A stretch of DNA of 64,000 nt from Cauispirillum nitrogeniifigens (GCF_049800675.1 NZ_JBLOOT010000002.1:310001-374000), one strand, 5' to 3'. Counted from the stretch's first letter, positions 36,338-44,914 are shown. The notes: a model not told the origin generated them from the letters alone. A program made the numbers and translations.

Positions 36338-36730
36338 TTACGGCCTGTTCTTGCACCAATCCTCAATCTCGTCGACCAGGGCGGACACCTCTGCCCAGCC
36401 AGCGCGCAGATCGGCATCCTCTGGTTCAGGGGGCATGCCGCCGCCCGGTCTGGGATAGCGCACGGCGGTGGCATAGGACGTGAAGTCGTCGAAGGCCATC
36501 AGGTCGGCCCGCCACAGGTGCTCCTCGGGCAGCAGCGCGGCAAGGGCGCCGAGTTGGTGGTGGCTGGTCGGGAAGCGGATCCCCTCGGCGATGAGCACAG
36601 CCTTCAGTAACTTCTCGGCCGCTTGCTCGATGTTGAACGCGGCGTGCCGCGGATGTTCGGCCATCAGCTTCTTGGCCACCGCCAAGTCTTCCTTGGCCAG
36701 CGCAATATAGCTGCTGACATGGCCGCTCAT
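36338..36730 (-). CDS. HEPN-domain toxin (HepT-like)
   Basis: 130 residues, HEPN fold: SSYIALAKEDLAVAKKLM, FNIEQAAEKLLKAVLIAEG, then RFPTSHHQL. The last contains an R-phi-x3-H motif (Arg52, His57), the catalytic signature of HEPN RNases. Its ATG overlaps the stop of the upstream MNT gene by 4 bases, the normal layout of MNT-HEPN type VII toxin-antitoxin pairs, in which the nucleotidyltransferase modifies and neutralises the HEPN RNase. Typical length for the family. Confidence 0.88.
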   Translation of the reverse strand: MSGHVSSYIALAKEDLAVAKKLMAEHPRHAAFNIEQAAEKLLKAVLIAEGIRFPTSHHQLGALAALLPEEHLWRADLMAFDDFTSYATAVRYPRPGGGMPPEPEDADLRAGWAEVSALVDEIEDWCKNRP

Positions 36731-37215
36731 GCCGCACCGGGCCGGCGTAGCGCGCGGTCCTGGTACAGCAACCGTCCCTCGGTCACGACCCGGTTGACCA
36801 GGGTGCCGTCCACCGCCCGCTCGGCCAGGAACGTGGCCCAGGTGCAGGGGACGGCGTCGAACGCCAGTCCGCTGGCGACCAGCGGCGCGGCGACGGCTTT
36901 GGGCGTGCAGGCGGCCTCCGGCAGGCCATCGGGCAGCACCACCAACAGGTCGAAATCGCTGTCAGGCCGGCCGTTCCCACGGGCACGGCTGCCGAACAGC
37001 CACACCATCCTCGGCCGCAGGCTGGCAACCAGCCGATCCCGCAGGAAGGCGATGGCCGCCGCTTCGCTCCGGAAGGGGCCGACGGAGCGGGCCGACACGT
37101 CGTCGAGCAAGTGCCTGACCTCCTGCTCCCGCCCCTGGCGGAGGAGATCGGCCACCGCCTGAAGCACGGCGCGATGCTCGGATGCCGCACGGATGGACTG
37201 AACCGGCAAAGCCAT
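36727..37215 (-). CDS. MNT nucleotidyltransferase antitoxin (MntA-like)
   Basis: 162 residues. The pol-beta motif VWLFGSRARGNGRPDSDFD gives the GSx10DxD pattern (Gly75-Ser76, Asp87, Asp89) with a likely third Asp at 120. An extra 60-residue helical N-terminus makes it longer than minimal MNT antitoxins. ATG 37215 sits 9 bases after GAGG; the frame is open to 37260. Translationally coupled to the HEPN gene. Expected role is to AMPylate and inactivate the toxin. Confidence 0.87.
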   Translation of the reverse strand: MALPVQSIRAASEHRAVLQAVADLLRQGREQEVRHLLDDVSARSVGPFRSEAAAIAFLRDRLVASLRPRMVWLFGSRARGNGRPDSDFDLLVVLPDGLPEAACTPKAVAAPLVASGLAFDAVPCTWATFLAERAVDGTLVNRVVTEGRLLYQDRALRRPGAA

Positions 37216-37418
37216 GGGGTCACCGCCTCGTATTACGTTTACGCCGCCAATGTAGTACATGCCTGCGGGCTGCGCAATCGGGCGGAACAGGCGTCAACGT
37301 CTCCGTGGAACCCTGTCGTGCAAATGTCACGACTCACAGGGGCCGTACAAAGCCTCCCGAGGCACCAGACCCACCCGGAGGCGCAGGGGCCATATCTATG
37401 TAATCAAAGGGGAAAATA
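37216..37418. other. Region between the MNT-HEPN pair and tRNA-Gly
   Basis: 203 bases with no credible gene. It must contain the MNT-HEPN promoter. On the minus strand, downstream of the tRNA, GCCTCGGGAGGC followed by TTTGT (about 37346-37361) could end the tRNA transcript; the stem is short. Confidence 0.35.
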
Positions 37419-37492
37419 TGGAGCGGGTGAAGGGAATCGAACCCTCGTCGTAAGCTTGGGAAGCTTCTGCTCTACCATTGAGCTACACCCGC
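37419..37492 (-). tRNA. tRNA-Gly (anticodon CCC)
   Basis: 74 nt with encoded CCA. Acceptor GCGGGTG pairs with CACCCGC. The D-arm is GCTC-AATGGTA-GAGC. The anticodon loop TTCCCAA gives CCC (plus-strand 37458-37460), reading GGG codons. The T-arm is GAGGG-TTCGATT-CCCTT, with discriminator T then CCA. The first pair of the anticodon stem is a G-A mismatch. It lies between the MNT-HEPN pair and a PIN-domain gene. Confidence 0.95.
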
Positions 37493-37587
37493 CCGGGTGC
37501 GCGAACGGTGGGGAGGCGCGGGGCCTTGGTTCGCTGGTGGAGCGAGTATATACGGGGAGCGGGCGGGCTTGGCAAGAGGGGGCGCGC

Positions 37588-38004
37588 GTGGAGCGGCCGG
37601 AAGTGGTTCTCGACACTAATGTCTTCGTCGCGGCGGGCTTTCGGGCCGGCAGCGCGTCGGGGCGGGTGCTTGATCTGGTGCGCCAGGGGCGGCTGCGGCA
37701 TGTGTGGCACGAGGACACGGCGCGGGAGACGCAGCGCATCCTGGGCATGATCCCGCGCCTGTCGTGGGTGGCGGTGGAAGGGCTGTTCGCGCCGGGGGAT
37801 CGGCACGTCGGCGACCTTGATCGCGCGGCCTTCGCACTGGTGCCCGATGCAGCCGATCGCAAGTTCGCCGCCCTGGCTGCTGCCGCCGGGGCGGTGCTGG
37901 TCAGCGCCGACGAGGATCTTTTGGGGGTGCGGGACGGCCTGCGGCACCTGGGGGTGACGGTGGTCCGTCCGTCCCAGGTGCCGGGCCTTGTGGAGCAACC
38001 TTAG
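37588..38004 (+). CDS. PIN-domain protein (putative toxin RNase)
   Basis: 138 residues from GTG 37588, which follows AAGAGGGGG by 5 bases. The acidic PIN residues are in place: Asp9 (VVLDTNVFVAAGF), Glu47 (DTARETQRIL), Asp87/Asp90 (VPDAADRKFAALA) and Asp108/110 (LVSADEDLL). This is the COG1569 type, often a toxin, but no antitoxin gene precedes it: the upstream neighbour is the tRNA on the other strand. A solitary RNase or the remnant of a pair are both possible. Confidence 0.82.
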   Translation: MERPEVVLDTNVFVAAGFRAGSASGRVLDLVRQGRLRHVWHEDTARETQRILGMIPRLSWVAVEGLFAPGDRHVGDLDRAAFALVPDAADRKFAALAAAAGAVLVSADEDLLGVRDGLRHLGVTVVRPSQVPGLVEQP

Positions 38005-38006
38005 CT

Positions 38007-38022
38007 CAGGGCGTTCGCCCTG
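38007..38022. terminator. Short hairpin between convergent PIN and fabI genes
   Basis: CAGGGC-GTTC-GCCCTG fills the 22-base space between the two stop codons. It may act in both directions but has no T-run. Confidence 0.4.
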
Positions 38023-38026
38023 GGCC

Positions 38027-38806
38027 TTAGCTGACGATGTGGTAGCCGGCGTCGATGAAGTGGGTGCCGCCGGTGATGTTGCGGGCGCCGTTGGACACCA
38101 GGAACGCGGCATAGGCGCCGATGTCCTCGATGTTGACCAGGGTGTGCTGCGGGGCGCGCGCGGCGGCCTGCTCCATCAGCTGGTCAAAGCGGTCGATGCC
38201 CGACGCCGCGCGGGTCTTCAGCGGTCCCGGCGACAGGGCGTGCACGCGGATGTTCTTCGGCCCCAGTTCGGCGGCCATGTAGCGGGTGGCGCTCTCCAGG
38301 GCGGCCTTGACCGGGCCCATCAGGTTGTAGTGCTCGACCACCTTTTCGGCGCCGTAGAACGACACCGTCAGCAGGGTGCCGCCGCCGGCCTTCTCCATCA
38401 GCGGCTCGGCATAACGGGCCATGCGGATGAAGGAGTGGCAGGACACGTCCATGGCCTGCGCGAAGCCGTCGCGCGAGCAGTCGGTGACGCGGCCGTGCAG
38501 GTCGTCGCGCGGGGCGAAGGCGATGGAGTGCAGGACGAAGTCCAGCTTGCCCCACTTCTCGCCCAGGGCCTCGAACACGCCCTTCAACTCGCCCTTCTCA
38601 CGGACGTCGCAGGGGCCCATCAGGTCGGCGCCCAGTTCCTCGGCGAGGGGGGCGACGTAGGGCTTGGCCTTTTCGTTCAGATAGGTGACGGCGAGGTCGG
38701 CGCCGTGCTGGCGGAAGAACTTGGCGCAGCCGTAGGCGATGGACTGGTCGTTGGCGATGCCGACCACCAGGCCCTTCTTACCGGCAAGGGAGAACGTCTC
38801 GGTCAT
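38027..38806 (-). CDS. fabI: Enoyl-[acyl-carrier-protein] reductase (NADH)
   Basis: 259 residues, short-chain dehydrogenase fold of the FabI type. The cofactor site reads GIANDQSIAYGCAKF (the G-A-N/S-x-x-S-I-A form of FabI). The catalytic pair is Tyr160 and Lys167 in EHYNLMGPVKAALES, with Tyr151 two turns earlier and HSIAFAP mid-protein. It reduces trans-2-enoyl-ACP in the last step of each fatty-acid elongation round and is the triclosan target. Start ATG 38806 after GGGG; the frame extends upstream to 39142 without support. Confidence 0.97.
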   Translation of the reverse strand: MTETFSLAGKKGLVVGIANDQSIAYGCAKFFRQHGADLAVTYLNEKAKPYVAPLAEELGADLMGPCDVREKGELKGVFEALGEKWGKLDFVLHSIAFAPRDDLHGRVTDCSRDGFAQAMDVSCHSFIRMARYAEPLMEKAGGGTLLTVSFYGAEKVVEHYNLMGPVKAALESATRYMAAELGPKNIRVHALSPGPLKTRAASGIDRFDQLMEQAAARAPQHTLVNIEDIGAYAAFLVSNGARNITGGTHFIDAGYHIVS

Positions 38807-39008
38807 GAATACCCCGTTGTCTGTGCGGTCGCGTTGGTCGCGATGAAACGCGGTGTGCGCTGCAACATAACAGAGGAGCGGGCGGGGAGGATGCCCGAAA
38901 TTCGCCGGGACTCGCTTTTTCATCGCGCCGTCACACGGACACGTGATTCGCCCCCGCCGCAGGACGCACGGTAGAACTTGGGGCCGAGCCCCCGCACAGG
39001 AGCCCCGC

Positions 39009-39950
39009 ATGCCCGACGGCACCCCGCCCGCCAGCCCCAAGTTCCGCGACCCGGCGATCACCGCCAAGGGGGAGCGCCGCGCCGCCGTGGCGCTGTCGCG
39101 GCTGGATACGCTGTGGGTCAACACCGGGACGCTGTGCAACATCGCCTGCCACGGCTGCTACATCGGCTCGGGGCCGCGCAACGACGCGCTGGCGTACTTC
39201 ACGCCCGCCGACCTGCGGCCGTACCTGGACGAGATCGCCGCGCGCGGCCTGGGCACGCGGGAGATCGGCTTCACCGGCGGCGAGCCGTTCATGAACCCAC
39301 ACATCCTGACCCTGCTGGAGGACTGCCTGGAGCGCGGCTTTTCCGTCCTGGTGCTGACCAACGCCATGGTGCCGCTGACCCACCGCCGCGCCGGCCTGCG
39401 GGCGTTGCGCGACCGCTTCGGCGACCGCCTGGGCCTGCGGGTGTCGCTCGACCACCACACGGCGGAACGACACGAGGCGCTCCGCGGCCCCGGCACCTGG
39501 CAGCCGGCGCTGGACGGCCTGCGCTGGCTGGCCGCCGAGGGCTTTGACCTCGCCATCGCCGGCCGCGCCCGCTGGAACGAGCCCGAGGCCGCCGCCCGCG
39601 CCGGCTATGCCGCCCTGCTGGCGGAACTGGGCATCGCGCTGGACGCCGCCGATCCGCACCGCCTGGTGCTGTTCCCCGAGATGGACGCCAGCGTCGACGT
39701 GCCCGAAATCACCGAGGCCTGCTGGGGTATCCTCGGCAAGCATCCCGACAGCGTCATGTGCGCCACCGCCCGCATGGTGGTGCGGCGCAAGGGGGCGGCG
39801 GCGCCGGTGGTGCTGGCCTGCACGCTGCTGGCCTACGACCCGCGCTTCGAGCTGGGCGCCACGCTGGCCGAGGCCGACCGCCCGGTGCCGCTGAACCACC
39901 CCCACTGCGCCAAGTTCTGCGTGCTGGGCGGGGCCAGTTGCTCGGGCTGA
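39009..39950 (+). CDS. Radical SAM domain protein
   Basis: 313 residues. The cluster motif is CNIACHGC (CxxxCxxC) in WVNTGTLCNIACHGCYIGSG, followed by GFTGGEPFMN for SAM binding and LVLTNAMVPL. Three or four C-terminal cysteines (CTLLAYDPRF, HPHCAKFCVLGGASCSG) may hold an auxiliary Fe-S cluster. ATG 39009 follows AGGAG by 6 bases. No peptide substrate or partner is obvious nearby, so I give no product. It is divergent from fabI. Confidence 0.9.
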   Translation: MPDGTPPASPKFRDPAITAKGERRAAVALSRLDTLWVNTGTLCNIACHGCYIGSGPRNDALAYFTPADLRPYLDEIAARGLGTREIGFTGGEPFMNPHILTLLEDCLERGFSVLVLTNAMVPLTHRRAGLRALRDRFGDRLGLRVSLDHHTAERHEALRGPGTWQPALDGLRWLAAEGFDLAIAGRARWNEPEAAARAGYAALLAELGIALDAADPHRLVLFPEMDASVDVPEITEACWGILGKHPDSVMCATARMVVRRKGAAAPVVLACTLLAYDPRFELGATLAEADRPVPLNHPHCAKFCVLGGASCSG

Positions 39951-40073
39951 GGAAGCGCTACGGTTTTGTGACAGCCGCCCCGGTGATTTGCATTTTTGCG
40001 GGTTTTGTATACCCTTCGCCCTATCCTTCGCGGCGTGGTGCGGCGGGGGATGTGACCCCGGAGTGATTGGTCC

Positions 40074-41306
40074 ATGGAACTGCCCGTCTCGCCCCTCGCC
40101 CCCAAGACCCAGCCGATCCTGCCGCCGCTGCCGGGCGTGCGCCTGGCCGCCGTCGCCGCCGGGATCCGCTACAAGGGCCGCGACGACCTGCTGCTGATCG
40201 AACTGCCCAAGGGCACCACGGCGGCCGGCGTGACCACCCGCTCCAAGACCCGCTCCGCGCCGGTGGACTGGTGCCGCCACGCCCTGAAGAAGGGCAAGGC
40301 CCGCGCCGTGCTGGTCAACGCCGGCAATGCCAATGCCTTCACCGGCATGCGCGGCGAGGCGTCGGTCGCCGCCTGCGTCGGTGCGGCGGCGTCGCTGCTC
40401 GACTGCAAGCAGACGGAGGTCTACGTCTCCTCCACCGGCACCATCGGCGAGTTCCTGCCCCACGAAAAGATCGTCGACGCCCTGCCCAAGGCCGCCAAGA
40501 AAGCCGCCGAGGACGCCTGGGCGCAGGCCGCCAAGGCCATCATGACCACCGACACCTTCCCCAAGATGGCCACCCGCCGCGCCGACATCGGCGGCACCAC
40601 GGTGACCATCAACGGCATCGCCAAGGGGTCGGGCATGATCGCCCCGGACATGGCGACCATGCTGTCCTACGTCGTCACCGACGCCGACATCCCGGCCGAG
40701 GTCCTTCAGGACCTGCTGGCCAAGGGCAGCGACCGCAGCTTCAACGCCATCACCGTGGACGGTGACACCTCGACCTCGGACACCCTGCTGCTGTTCGCCA
40801 CCGGCACCGCCGGCAACAAGGCGCCGAAGAAGGCGTCCGACAAGTCCCTGAAGGACTTCAAGGACAAGCTCAACAGCCTGCTGATCGAACTGGCCCATCT
40901 GGTCGTCCGTGACGGCGAGGGCGCCACCAAGTTCGTCGAGGTGCGCGTCACCGGCGCGGCCAGTGCCGGCGCCGCCCGCAACATCGGCCTGTCCATCGCC
41001 AACAGCCCGCTGGTCAAGACCGCCATTGCCGGCGAGGACGCCAACTGGGGCCGCATCGTCGCCGCCGTCGGCAAGTCCGCCGAAAAGGCTGACCGTGACG
41101 CGCTCAGCGTGCGCATCGGCGGCGTCGAGGTGGCGCGCGACGGCCTGGCCGTTCCGGGCTACGACGAAACCCCCGTCGCCGCCCACATGAAGGGCCAGGA
41201 CATCGTCATCGAGGTCGACGTCGGCATCGGCAAGGGCAAGGCCGTGGTGTGGACCTGCGACCTGACCCACGGCTACATCGATATCAACGGGTCCTATCGC
41301 TCCTGA
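40074..41306 (+). CDS. argJ: Bifunctional glutamate N-acetyltransferase / amino-acid acetyltransferase
   Basis: 410 residues. ArgJ moves the acetyl group from N-acetylornithine to glutamate, the cyclic arginine pathway. Visible are LVNAGNANAFTG, SSTGTIGEFLPHEK, and KGSGMIAPDMATMLSYV with the Ala-Thr autocleavage site whose Thr becomes the nucleophile of the beta chain. DGDTSTSDT and NWGRIVAAVG follow. Full length. It carries its own strong terminator downstream. Confidence 0.98.
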   Translation: MELPVSPLAPKTQPILPPLPGVRLAAVAAGIRYKGRDDLLLIELPKGTTAAGVTTRSKTRSAPVDWCRHALKKGKARAVLVNAGNANAFTGMRGEASVAACVGAAASLLDCKQTEVYVSSTGTIGEFLPHEKIVDALPKAAKKAAEDAWAQAAKAIMTTDTFPKMATRRADIGGTTVTINGIAKGSGMIAPDMATMLSYVVTDADIPAEVLQDLLAKGSDRSFNAITVDGDTSTSDTLLLFATGTAGNKAPKKASDKSLKDFKDKLNSLLIELAHLVVRDGEGATKFVEVRVTGAASAGAARNIGLSIANSPLVKTAIAGEDANWGRIVAAVGKSAEKADRDALSVRIGGVEVARDGLAVPGYDETPVAAHMKGQDIVIEVDVGIGKGKAVVWTCDLTHGYIDINGSYRS

Positions 41307-41620
41307 GCGGAGCACCCCGCCCGGCGTGTGAAGCCAGTCGCCCGATGATCTGACTTCTTTGCGCCCTTTGAAGGTGGGCTGCCGCCCCCGCCCGCTCGGG
41401 GACATGTCCCCGAGCCCCTTTTCGTTTTCTTGAAGAAGAAGACGGAGGTCTGGAGCATCGCTCCGGTTCGGGCGGCAGTGCCTCAAACCCTCATTATTTT
41501 TGGTCAGATATCAGGGGAGGCTTGGAGGCGTAATATAAGCCTCCAAGTGGGGTCGGGGCGACAGCCCCGCGCAGGGGCTCCGCCGTTTTTCAACAGACCC
41601 GGCCGCCGCTCCGCCTGCCC
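41307..41620. other. Intergenic region dense in hairpins between argJ and the M16 peptidase
   Basis: 314 bases, no gene. Besides the argJ terminator it holds GGAGC-ATC-GCTCC (about 41452-41464), CTTGGAGGC-9 bases-GCCTCCAAG (41521-41547), GGGGC-GACA-GCCCC and GCCCCGCGCAGGGGC (about 41555-41580). Several are placed to terminate the minus-strand thrC-M16 transcript. The AT-rich patch at 41486-41512 separates the two sets. Confidence 0.6.
41395..41430 (+). terminator. Rho-independent terminator of argJ
   Basis: Perfect 20-bp palindrome CTCGGGGACATGTCCCCGAG (41395-41414) followed by a CCCC and T-rich tail (TTTTCGTTTTCTT), 89 bases past the argJ stop. Confidence 0.85.
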
Positions 41621-42880
41621 TTACGCCGCCAGGCGTTCCTTCACCTTGGCGTAGGGCTCCACGTTTTTGAGGCTGCCCAGCACCGCCAGCGTCGGGGCGC
41701 CGCGCAGGACCGTGCCGACGGCGTCGCGGACGGCGTTCGCGTCCACCGACTCGATGCGGGCGACCACTTCCTCGGTGGTCAGCGGGCGGCCGTAGGCCAG
41801 AACCTGGCGGGCCAACTGCTCGCAGCGCGACGACGTGCTTTCCAGGCTCATCAGGATGCCGGCCTTGAGCTGGGCGCGGGCACGCTTCAGCTCGTCCTCG
41901 CTCACGCCGTCGCCGACGCGCACGATCTCGTCGCACATCACCGGGATCAGCTCGGCCACCTCGTCCTCGCCGGTGCCGGCGTAGATGGTGAACAGGCCGC
42001 CGTCGGTGTAGGAGCTGGCGAAGGAATAGATGCTGTAGACCAGCCCCCGGCGCTCGCGGATTTCCTGGAACAGGCGCGAGGACATGCCGCCGCCCAGCAG
42101 GGTCGACAGCACCGCCGTGGAATAGAACTGCGGATGGTCGTAGGGCACGCCGTCGAAGCCCAGGACCACGTGCACCTGCTCCAGGTCGCGGGCCTCGCGG
42201 TAGTCGCCGCCGGTGTAGGCGGCGCGTTCGGGCTGCGGCGCGGCGGCGCCCTTCAGGCCGGTGAACCGCTCCTCGACCTGGCGGACGAAGGCATCGTGGT
42301 CGATGTTGCCGGCGGCCGTCACGACCATGGCCGGGGCGGTGTAGGACCCGCGCATGAAGCCGTGCAGGGTGTCGCGGTCGATGCCGCGCACCGTTTCGGG
42401 CGTGCCCAGCACCGGGCGGCCCAGCGCCTGCTTGGGGTAGGCGGTGGCCTGGAAGTGGTCGAAGACGATGTCGTCGGGGGTGTCGATGGCCTGGTTGATC
42501 TCCTGGATCACCACCGCCTGCTCGCGCTTCAGCTCCTCGGGATCGAAGACCGCGTGCTGGAGGATGTCGGAGACGATGTCGACGGCCAGGGGCATGTCCT
42601 CCTTGAGGACCTTGGCGTAGTAGGCGGTCTGCTCGCGCGAGGTGTAGGCGTTGAGGTGGCCGCCGACGTTCTCGATCTCCTCGGCGATGTCCTGGGCCGA
42701 GCGCCGCTCGGTACCCTTGAACGCCATGTGTTCGAGCAGGTGGGAGATGCCGTTGATGTCCGCCGTTTCATGGCGGGTGCCGACATCCACCCACGCGCCG
42801 AGGGATACCGTCTCGACGGTGGGCATGGAGTCGGTGAGGACGCGCAGCCCGTTGGGCAGCGTGGTAACGGCAACGGTCAT
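41621..42880 (-). CDS. M16-family zinc metalloprotease (processing-peptidase-like)
   Basis: 419 residues. The inverted zinc site HLLEHMAFKGT (HxxEH) and the distal Glu in EEIENVGGHLNAYTSREQTAYY identify an active M16B peptidase, related to the mitochondrial processing peptidase beta subunit. No signal peptide, so probably cytoplasmic. Its ATG overlaps the thrC stop by 4 bases; thrC followed by this peptidase is a common alphaproteobacterial pair. Substrate unknown. Confidence 0.93.
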   Translation of the reverse strand: MTVAVTTLPNGLRVLTDSMPTVETVSLGAWVDVGTRHETADINGISHLLEHMAFKGTERRSAQDIAEEIENVGGHLNAYTSREQTAYYAKVLKEDMPLAVDIVSDILQHAVFDPEELKREQAVVIQEINQAIDTPDDIVFDHFQATAYPKQALGRPVLGTPETVRGIDRDTLHGFMRGSYTAPAMVVTAAGNIDHDAFVRQVEERFTGLKGAAAPQPERAAYTGGDYREARDLEQVHVVLGFDGVPYDHPQFYSTAVLSTLLGGGMSSRLFQEIRERRGLVYSIYSFASSYTDGGLFTIYAGTGEDEVAELIPVMCDEIVRVGDGVSEDELKRARAQLKAGILMSLESTSSRCEQLARQVLAYGRPLTTEEVVARIESVDANAVRDAVGTVLRGAPTLAVLGSLKNVEPYAKVKERLAA

Positions 42881-44274
42881 TTGGCCTCCACGGTTTCGCG
42901 CACGAAGCGCTCCAGGGCGCCCACGTCATTGGGCTGTACGGTCATGCGCTCGGGGCGCTCGAACAGGTCGGCCAGGCGCGGCGGCAGGGCCGGGTGCACG
43001 CCCGCGGCCTTTTCGACGGCGGCCGGGAACTTGGCCGGATGGGCGGTGGCCAGGGCCACCACCGGCACGCCGGCGGGCACCCCGCCGTGCAGGGCGGCGG
43101 CGACGCCGATGGCGCTGTGCGGGTCGAGAAGCTCGCCGGTGCGGGCATGCAGGTCGGCGATGACGGCGGCGGTTTCCTCGTCGCTGGCGCGCACGCCCGA
43201 GAACAGGGCGCGGGCGCGGGCCAGCGGCTCGCCGTCCAGGCTGTAGGCGCCGGACTGGCGGAAGCGGCCCATCATCGCCTCGACGGCGGCGGCATCGCGG
43301 TCGCAGACCTCGAACAGCAGGCGCTCGAAGTTGCTGCTGATCTGGATGTCCATGCTGGGGCTGATGGTCGGCACCACGCCGTCCTTGCGCATCTCGCCGC
43401 TTGCAAAGAAGCGCGTCAGGATGTCGTTGCGGTTCGATCCGATGACGAACCGATCCACCGGCAGGCCCATCCTGCGGGCCACCCAGCCGGCGAAGACGTT
43501 GCCGAAGTTGCCCGTCGGCACGGCGAAGGCGACGGAGCGGTCGGGTGCTCCCAGGGCCAGGCCGGCCCAGAAATAGTACACCACCTGGGCCATGATGCGG
43601 GCCCAGTTGATGGAGTTGACGGCCGACAGGTTCATGTCGTCGCGGAAGGCCGCGTGGTTGAACATGTCCTTCACGGCGTCCTGGCAGTCGTCGAAGGTGC
43701 CGGCGACGGCAAGGCAGTGGACGTTGGCGCTGGGCACCGTGGTCATCTGGCGGCGCTGCACGTCGGAGACGCGGCCGTCGGGGAACAAGATGAAGATGTC
43801 GATGGCGTCCCGGTCGCGGCACGCCTCGATGGCCGCCGATCCGGTATCGCCCGAGGTCGCGCCGACGATGGTCACGCGCTGCCCGCGCTTCTTCAGCACA
43901 TGGTCGAACAGGCGGCCGACCACTTGCAGGGCATAGTCCTTGAAGGCCAGGGTCGGGCCGTGGAACAGCTCCATCACCCACAGGTCGGTGTCGAGCTGCT
44001 TGAGCGGCGCCACGGCGGGGTGGCCGAACTGGGCATAGGCGTCGGTGGCGATGGCCCGCAGCTCGTCCTCGCTCAGGGCATCGCCGACGAACGGCGCCAT
44101 GATGCGCACCGCCAGCTCGGCATAGGGCAGGCCGCGCAGGGCGCGGATCTCGTCGGCCGTCAGGGTCGGCCAGGTTTCAGGCACGTACAGGCCGCCGTCG
44201 CGGGCCAGCCCGCTCAGCAGAACATCCTCGAAGCCCAGAACCGGGGCCTTGCCCCGCGTGCTGACGTACCTCAC
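42877..44274 (-). CDS. thrC: Threonine synthase
   Basis: 465 residues from GTG 44274, preceded by GGAGGG. Converts O-phosphohomoserine to threonine with PLP. Diagnostic are MRYVSTRGK at the N-terminus, the PLP lysine in LAFKDYALQVVG, GATSGDTGSAAIEACRDRD and the phosphate-binding PTGNFGNVFAGWVA. The length fits the long fungal/proteobacterial form. It is coupled to the M16 peptidase gene, and a promoter-like element lies 35 bases upstream. Confidence 0.97.
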   Translation of the reverse strand: MRYVSTRGKAPVLGFEDVLLSGLARDGGLYVPETWPTLTADEIRALRGLPYAELAVRIMAPFVGDALSEDELRAIATDAYAQFGHPAVAPLKQLDTDLWVMELFHGPTLAFKDYALQVVGRLFDHVLKKRGQRVTIVGATSGDTGSAAIEACRDRDAIDIFILFPDGRVSDVQRRQMTTVPSANVHCLAVAGTFDDCQDAVKDMFNHAAFRDDMNLSAVNSINWARIMAQVVYYFWAGLALGAPDRSVAFAVPTGNFGNVFAGWVARRMGLPVDRFVIGSNRNDILTRFFASGEMRKDGVVPTISPSMDIQISSNFERLLFEVCDRDAAAVEAMMGRFRQSGAYSLDGEPLARARALFSGVRASDEETAAVIADLHARTGELLDPHSAIGVAAALHGGVPAGVPVVALATAHPAKFPAAVEKAAGVHPALPPRLADLFERPERMTVQPNDVGALERFVRETVEAK

Positions 44275-44308
44275 CGCTACCCTCCTGCGGACCTGGGAAG
44301 GGCGGTAC

Positions 44309-44335
44309 AGTATAGGCGTGCGCGCCGGGGGGCAA
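44309..44335 (-). promoter_or_regulatory. Candidate promoter of thrC
   Basis: On the minus strand TTGCCC and TATACT with 15-bp spacing (16 if CTTGCC is used), ending 35 bases before the GTG. The -10 is nearly ideal. Confidence 0.45.
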
Positions 44336-44378
44336 GCGGCGCCTGGGCCGCCGCGACGGGCCGCCGCATCCGTTTCGG

Positions 44379-44407
44379 TTGACGAACTATTTCCACTTCC
44401 TTAAGTC
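44379..44407 (+). promoter_or_regulatory. Candidate promoter of the MarR-type gene
   Basis: TTGACG and TAAGTC with 17-bp spacing in an AT-rich patch, 78 bases before the start codon. The -35 is close to consensus. Confidence 0.5.
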
Positions 44408-44484
44408 TTTGGGCGTAAACATGGCACGGGTCCGGCGAAGGGGAACGCGACGGGCCGTTGCGCCTGCGTCATGAAGGTGGGGGA

Positions 44485-44838
44485 ATGAGCATCAAGATCA
44501 AGGCCGTCGAGGCACTCGACCTATGGCGCGGCGCCATCGTCGAGAGCGTCCGCCGCGATGCCCCCGACCTGTCGGCCCGCCAGATGGCCCTGCTGCTCAC
44601 GGTCTACCTGACCCCGCCGCCGCACACCGTGCGCGGCTTGGCCGAAACCCTGAAGGTGTCCAAGCCGGCCATCACGCGGGCCGTCGACCGGCTGTCGGAA
44701 TACGGCCTGGTCAAGCGCAAGATCGACGACACCGACCGCCGCAGCGTGCTCATTCAGCGCACCGTCAAGGGATCGGTGTTCCTGCGCGAGTTCGGTGACG
44801 TCATCGTCCACGCCGCCGACACCGTGGAACGCAAGTAG
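44485..44838 (+). CDS. Small MarR-family transcriptional regulator
   Basis: 117 residues, a single winged helix: LSARQMALLLTVYL, VRGLAETLKVSKPAITRAVDRL as recognition helix, KRKIDDTDRRSVLI as wing. It is shorter than typical MarR proteins (about 140-150 aa), having reduced dimerisation helices at each end. Start ATG 44485 after GGTGGGGG. It is transcribed alone and divergent from thrC. The ligand and targets are unknown. Confidence 0.87.
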   Translation: MSIKIKAVEALDLWRGAIVESVRRDAPDLSARQMALLLTVYLTPPPHTVRGLAETLKVSKPAITRAVDRLSEYGLVKRKIDDTDRRSVLIQRTVKGSVFLREFGDVIVHAADTVERK

Positions 44839-44865
44839 CCCCCGCTTTCCGCCCCTGAAGGCGTT

Positions 44866-44893
44866 ACGGCCGCCCCCCTGGGGGAGCGGCCGT
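44866..44893 (+). terminator. Hairpin after the MarR-type gene
   Basis: 8-bp stem ACGGCCGC / GCGGCCGT whose loop itself pairs C-run with G-run, followed by TGGCCTTAT. It lies 28 bases past the stop. Confidence 0.6.
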
Positions 44894-44914
44894 TGGCCTT
44901 ATACCGCCCGGCTT

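Noticed and set aside
37111..37587. Long N-terminal extension of the PIN gene
   Set aside because: It would run through tRNA-Gly on the other strand; GTG 37588 has a good ribosome site and starts the PIN fold.
36338..38004. Genomic island or integrated element around tRNA-Gly
   Set aside because: No integrase, no att-like direct repeats of the tRNA end and no base-composition break that I can see; kept only as a hint in the findings.
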